Shown here one piece after another: positions 61,979-64,000 of a stretch of 64,000 nt of DNA. The notes under the pieces are model-generated. The model did no database searches and was not told where the DNA came from. It saw nothing but the letters and a program-made list of their open reading frames with translations. Within the stretch, counting starts at the first letter, position 1. Every line of letters starts with the position of its first letter. Source of the DNA: JBDRMV01 sp043825615 (lineage in GTDB: Bacteria; CG03); NCBI GenBank assembly GCA_043825615.1, contig JBDRRS010000013.1:1-64000 (forward strand). The letters are read 5' to 3'. The position numbers and the translations under genes are program-made.

Positions 61979-63067
61979 TTATGTTTTCGGGGTTTCTTTT
62001 TTCGGGAAATATTTTTTTCTTATTTCCTGCTCGATTTTGCCGCAGACCTGCTGTTCCTTTATCAGTACGTTGATTGTCTCTTCCCTGCCGATACCCAGTT
62101 TTTTATCCCCGAAGAAAAAGGTGTTGCCCGTTTTTTTGATGAGACCGTCGGTGAGAGCCACGTCAAGAATGGACGATTCCCTGATAATTCCGCGCCCGAA
62201 GTAAATGTCGAATTCGCAGACCTTGAAAGGCGGCGCGACTTTATTTTTGGCGACTTTTACTTTAACCCTCGCCCCGACGACATCCGCGCCGATTTTGATG
62301 GAACCGATTCTCCTGATGTCAATCCTGACCGAAGAATAAAACTTCAGCGCCCTGCCGCCAGGAGTCGTCTCGCGCGGACCGAAACCAAAACCGATATTGA
62401 TTTTCTCGCGTATCTGGTTGATAAAAATAGCCGCGGCTTTTGACTTTGAAATCGCCGAGGAGAGGCGCCTCAAACTCTGCGACATGAGACGCGCCTGAAG
62501 ACCAACGGTCGGGTCGCCGATTTGCCCTTCAAGTTCCGCTTTCGGAACAAGAGCCGCAACGGAATCCAGCACGATGATATCAATTGAGCCGCTCCTTACC
62601 AAAGTGTCAATAATCTGGAGCGCCTGTTCGCCGGAATCCGGCTGCGAAATAAGAAGCGATTCTATATCAACGCCGATTTTTGAAGCGTAGTCGGGATCCA
62701 TCGCATTTTCAGCGTCAACAAATGCGGCGATGCCGCCCTGCTTCTGGACATTGGCGATAATCTGAAGAGCGAGCGTGGTTTTGCCGCCGCCTTCGGGGCC
62801 GTAGATTTCGGTAATCCTGCCTCTCGGAATTCCTCCCACCCCCAGAGCAATATCAAGGGAAATTGCCTGTGTCGGAATAGCCGCAACTTTGCCGAGGAAC
62901 TTCTCGTCTCCAAGGCGCATTATTGCCCCCTTTCCGAATTTCTTCTCAATCTCGGCAAGAGCAACATTCAAACTTTTTTCCTTTTCGCTTTTCGCCGCTT
63001 TCTCCACCTTTTCAGCAGGAGCGCTCTTTTCTTTTTCACTTTTCGCCACTTTTTCCCCCTTTTTCAT
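61979..63067 (-). CDS. recA: RecA recombinase with a charged N-terminal extension
   Basis: 362 residues. A Lys/Glu-rich head of about 31 residues contains AKSEKEKS twice (8-15, 25-32). The core follows with Walker A GPEGGGKTT (90-98), where most RecA proteins have GPESSGKTT, then DAENAMDPDYA, Walker B IIVLDSVAALVP, and FINQIREKI preceding loop L2. L2 reads FGFGPRETTPGG, about two residues longer than in E. coli. It is the main strand-exchange protein. Confidence 0.95.
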   Translation of the reverse strand: MKKGEKVAKSEKEKSAPAEKVEKAAKSEKEKSLNVALAEIEKKFGKGAIMRLGDEKFLGKVAAIPTQAISLDIALGVGGIPRGRITEIYGPEGGGKTTLALQIIANVQKQGGIAAFVDAENAMDPDYASKIGVDIESLLISQPDSGEQALQIIDTLVRSGSIDIIVLDSVAALVPKAELEGQIGDPTVGLQARLMSQSLRRLSSAISKSKAAAIFINQIREKINIGFGFGPRETTPGGRALKFYSSVRIDIRRIGSIKIGADVVGARVKVKVAKNKVAPPFKVCEFDIYFGRGIIRESSILDVALTDGLIKKTGNTFFFGDKKLGIGREETINVLIKEQQVCGKIEQEIRKKYFPKKETPKT

Positions 63068-63339
63068 TCTTCTTTTTTGATAAAAGCCTCTTTTGGAAAT
63101 ATTGTCACGATTTCATTCTTGTTAAGGTTCAGAAATTTGACTTCATAAAACCAGTCATCGCCTGAAATCGATTTAATTTTAGCGTCGGTTATCGGGATAA
63201 ACTGCCTGACCGGCGAATTTATGAAGTCGGAAACCCTGCCCTCGGGCGGGAGAAAAACGGCGCCGTTAATTTTGCAGTTCCTCAGATATATGATAACCTC
63301 AACCCTGTCTCTTTCTGGTTTGTCGATGTTTCTTTCCAT
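63064..63339 (-). CDS. Small conserved protein of unknown function
   Basis: 91 residues, predicted mostly beta strands. It contains RVEVIIYLRNCKINGAVFLP, then EGRVSDFINSPVRQFIPITDAK and VKFLNLNKNEIVTIFP. This pattern resembles a small Sm-like or PilZ-like barrel seen beside other housekeeping genes, but I do not recognise a named function. It overlaps recA as ATGA and may be cotranscribed with it. Confidence 0.7.
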   Translation of the reverse strand: MERNIDKPERDRVEVIIYLRNCKINGAVFLPPEGRVSDFINSPVRQFIPITDAKIKSISGDDWFYEVKFLNLNKNEIVTIFPKEAFIKKEE

Positions 63340-63360
63340 ATCGGGATTTTAGAAATTAAA

Positions 63361-64000
63361 TTACTTTAAGGCAAGTGCTCCGTGAATCTGCGGAATCACG
63401 CGGACGGACGGATATCCGGGATACAACTTTCTGCAGTACGCCACGGACTTGTCCACTGACTTCTTTAAAGCCGTTCCCAGTTTTGACTCGGGCTGCAGAA
63501 TCAGCGTTGCGCCGCTGAACTTTTTCAGGAACCTGGCCGTGCTTTTTACCTCGGAAAACTTTACGTCTTTCGTCATCACAATTTTGACAGAAAACGGTTT
63601 CTCCGCAATTTCCCTTATAAATTTCTTCCCGCTGTTTTCAAGCGGCGGAACGAGATGGAAAGCGGTATAAGCAAATTTTCCAATTAGTTTTTTTGCGGAA
63701 CCGGAGCCGTTTGTTTCAAGAAAAATTTTACGGCCCCTCAGTTTTTTCACAAGTTCCTCTAAAAATTCCTGCTGGAAAGCCGGCTCGCCGCCCGTAATAA
63801 CAACGGGGAAATCCCCTTTGATTTTTTTCTTTATATCCGAAGCGGTCATTGTTCTGAATTTTCCTTTGAGCGCGTAGGCGGTGTCGCAATAAGGGCACCT
63901 TTTGTTACACCCGAAAAACCTCACAAAATAACAGGGGGTTCCCGCAAAAATTCCCTCTCCCTGAATTGAGAAAAAAATCTCTGAAATTTTACCGCTGATC
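63361..64000 (-). CDS. queE: 7-carboxy-7-deazaguanine synthase, start beyond the window
   Basis: The frame is open to the window edge. The visible part begins with ISEIFFSIQGEGIFAGTP and contains the radical SAM motif C-x3-C-x2-C (GCNKRCPYCDTAY). VITGGEPAFQ and a C-terminal VIPQIHGALA follow. It makes the deazapurine precursor of queuosine. A GTG at 63924 is internal and would remove the conserved start, so the true start lies upstream of position 64000. Confidence 0.9.
   Translation of the reverse strand, partial: ISGKISEIFFSIQGEGIFAGTPCYFVRFFGCNKRCPYCDTAYALKGKFRTMTASDIKKKIKGDFPVVITGGEPAFQQEFLEELVKKLRGRKIFLETNGSGSAKKLIGKFAYTAFHLVPPLENSGKKFIREIAEKPFSVKIVMTKDVKFSEVKSTARFLKKFSGATLILQPESKLGTALKKSVDKSVAYCRKLYPGYPSVRVIPQIHGALALK

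Noticed and set aside
63361..63924. A complete shorter QueE starting at the GTG at 63924
   Set aside because: The conserved N-terminal SIQGEG segment lies upstream of that codon in the same open frame, so the GTG is internal.
1..64000. Possible CRISPR arrays, tRNA or rRNA genes
   Set aside because: All intergenic gaps are under 300 bases and none shows regularly spaced repeats, a tRNA cloverleaf with its TTCGANT loop, or rRNA sequence.

Overview
The window looks like a chromosomal contig from an uncultured, anaerobic, Gram-negative-type (diderm) bacterium. Supporting signs are a TamB-like protein, LPS-type CDP-sugar genes and a full set of late diaminopimelate (DAP) genes. Desulfoferrodoxin plus rubrerythrin indicate an anaerobe that meets oxygen. 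FeoAB indicates ferrous iron uptake, and a radical SAM QueE is present. A candidate phylum such as Omnitrophota or Elusimicrobiota would fit, but that is inference from gene content and style, not a placement. No rRNA, tRNA, CRISPR array, insertion sequence or prophage was seen. Gene density is very high, with many ATGA stop/start overlaps, and no gene-free stretch exceeds about 300 bases.

Region 1 (1-19.6 kb, minus strand): one long surface-polysaccharide transcription unit. It holds the CDP-3,6-dideoxyhexose set RfbF, RfbG, RfbH and a sugar reductase/epimerase. A second, unusual RfbH/E1-like dehydratase has rearranged cysteines. Also present are a heptose-kinase-like GHMP kinase, a B12-type radical SAM enzyme, an orphan pair of thiamine-dependent E1 alpha/beta subunits, sugar epimerases, several glycosyltransferases, two methyltransferases and a MurJ-family flippase. 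A GbsR/MarR-type regulator sits at the head.

Region 2 (19.6-21.4 kb, plus strand): an oxidative-defence operon of superoxide reductase, rubrerythrin and an Ogg-type 8-oxoguanine glycosylase. It is divergent from the regulator, and the two share back-to-back promoters that both match the sigma-70 consensus exactly (TTGACA-17-TATAAT).

Region 3 (21.5-35.6 kb, mostly minus): a DUF4175 / VWA / DUF4159 / DUF2723-TPR envelope cluster, a flavodoxin, unknown membrane proteins and a TamB-like giant. Region 4 (35.6-41.8 kb, plus): M50 protease, trpS, scpA, scpB, then pheA, hisC and DAHP synthase. Region 5 (41.9-50.3 kb): feoA-feoB-yggS with an unknown His-containing membrane protein, then a second glycosylation locus that includes a glycosyltransferase-methyltransferase fusion.

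Region 6 (50.3-55.2 kb, minus): an HD-GYP response regulator, a striking lysine-rich mini-operon (AlpA-type HTH protein, a nested 20-residue Lys/Ala peptide, and a 100-residue basic protein with a duplicated domain), and mfd. Region 7 (55.2-64 kb, minus): queE, recA, a Xer recombinase, a cyclophilin, lysA, dapF, dapA and dapB. A HepT-MntA toxin-antitoxin pair interrupts the DAP genes. Two dispersed repeat families lie between genes.

The candidates for something undescribed are the lysine-rich mini-operon, the E1-like dehydratase with a relocated cysteine set, and the repeat families.
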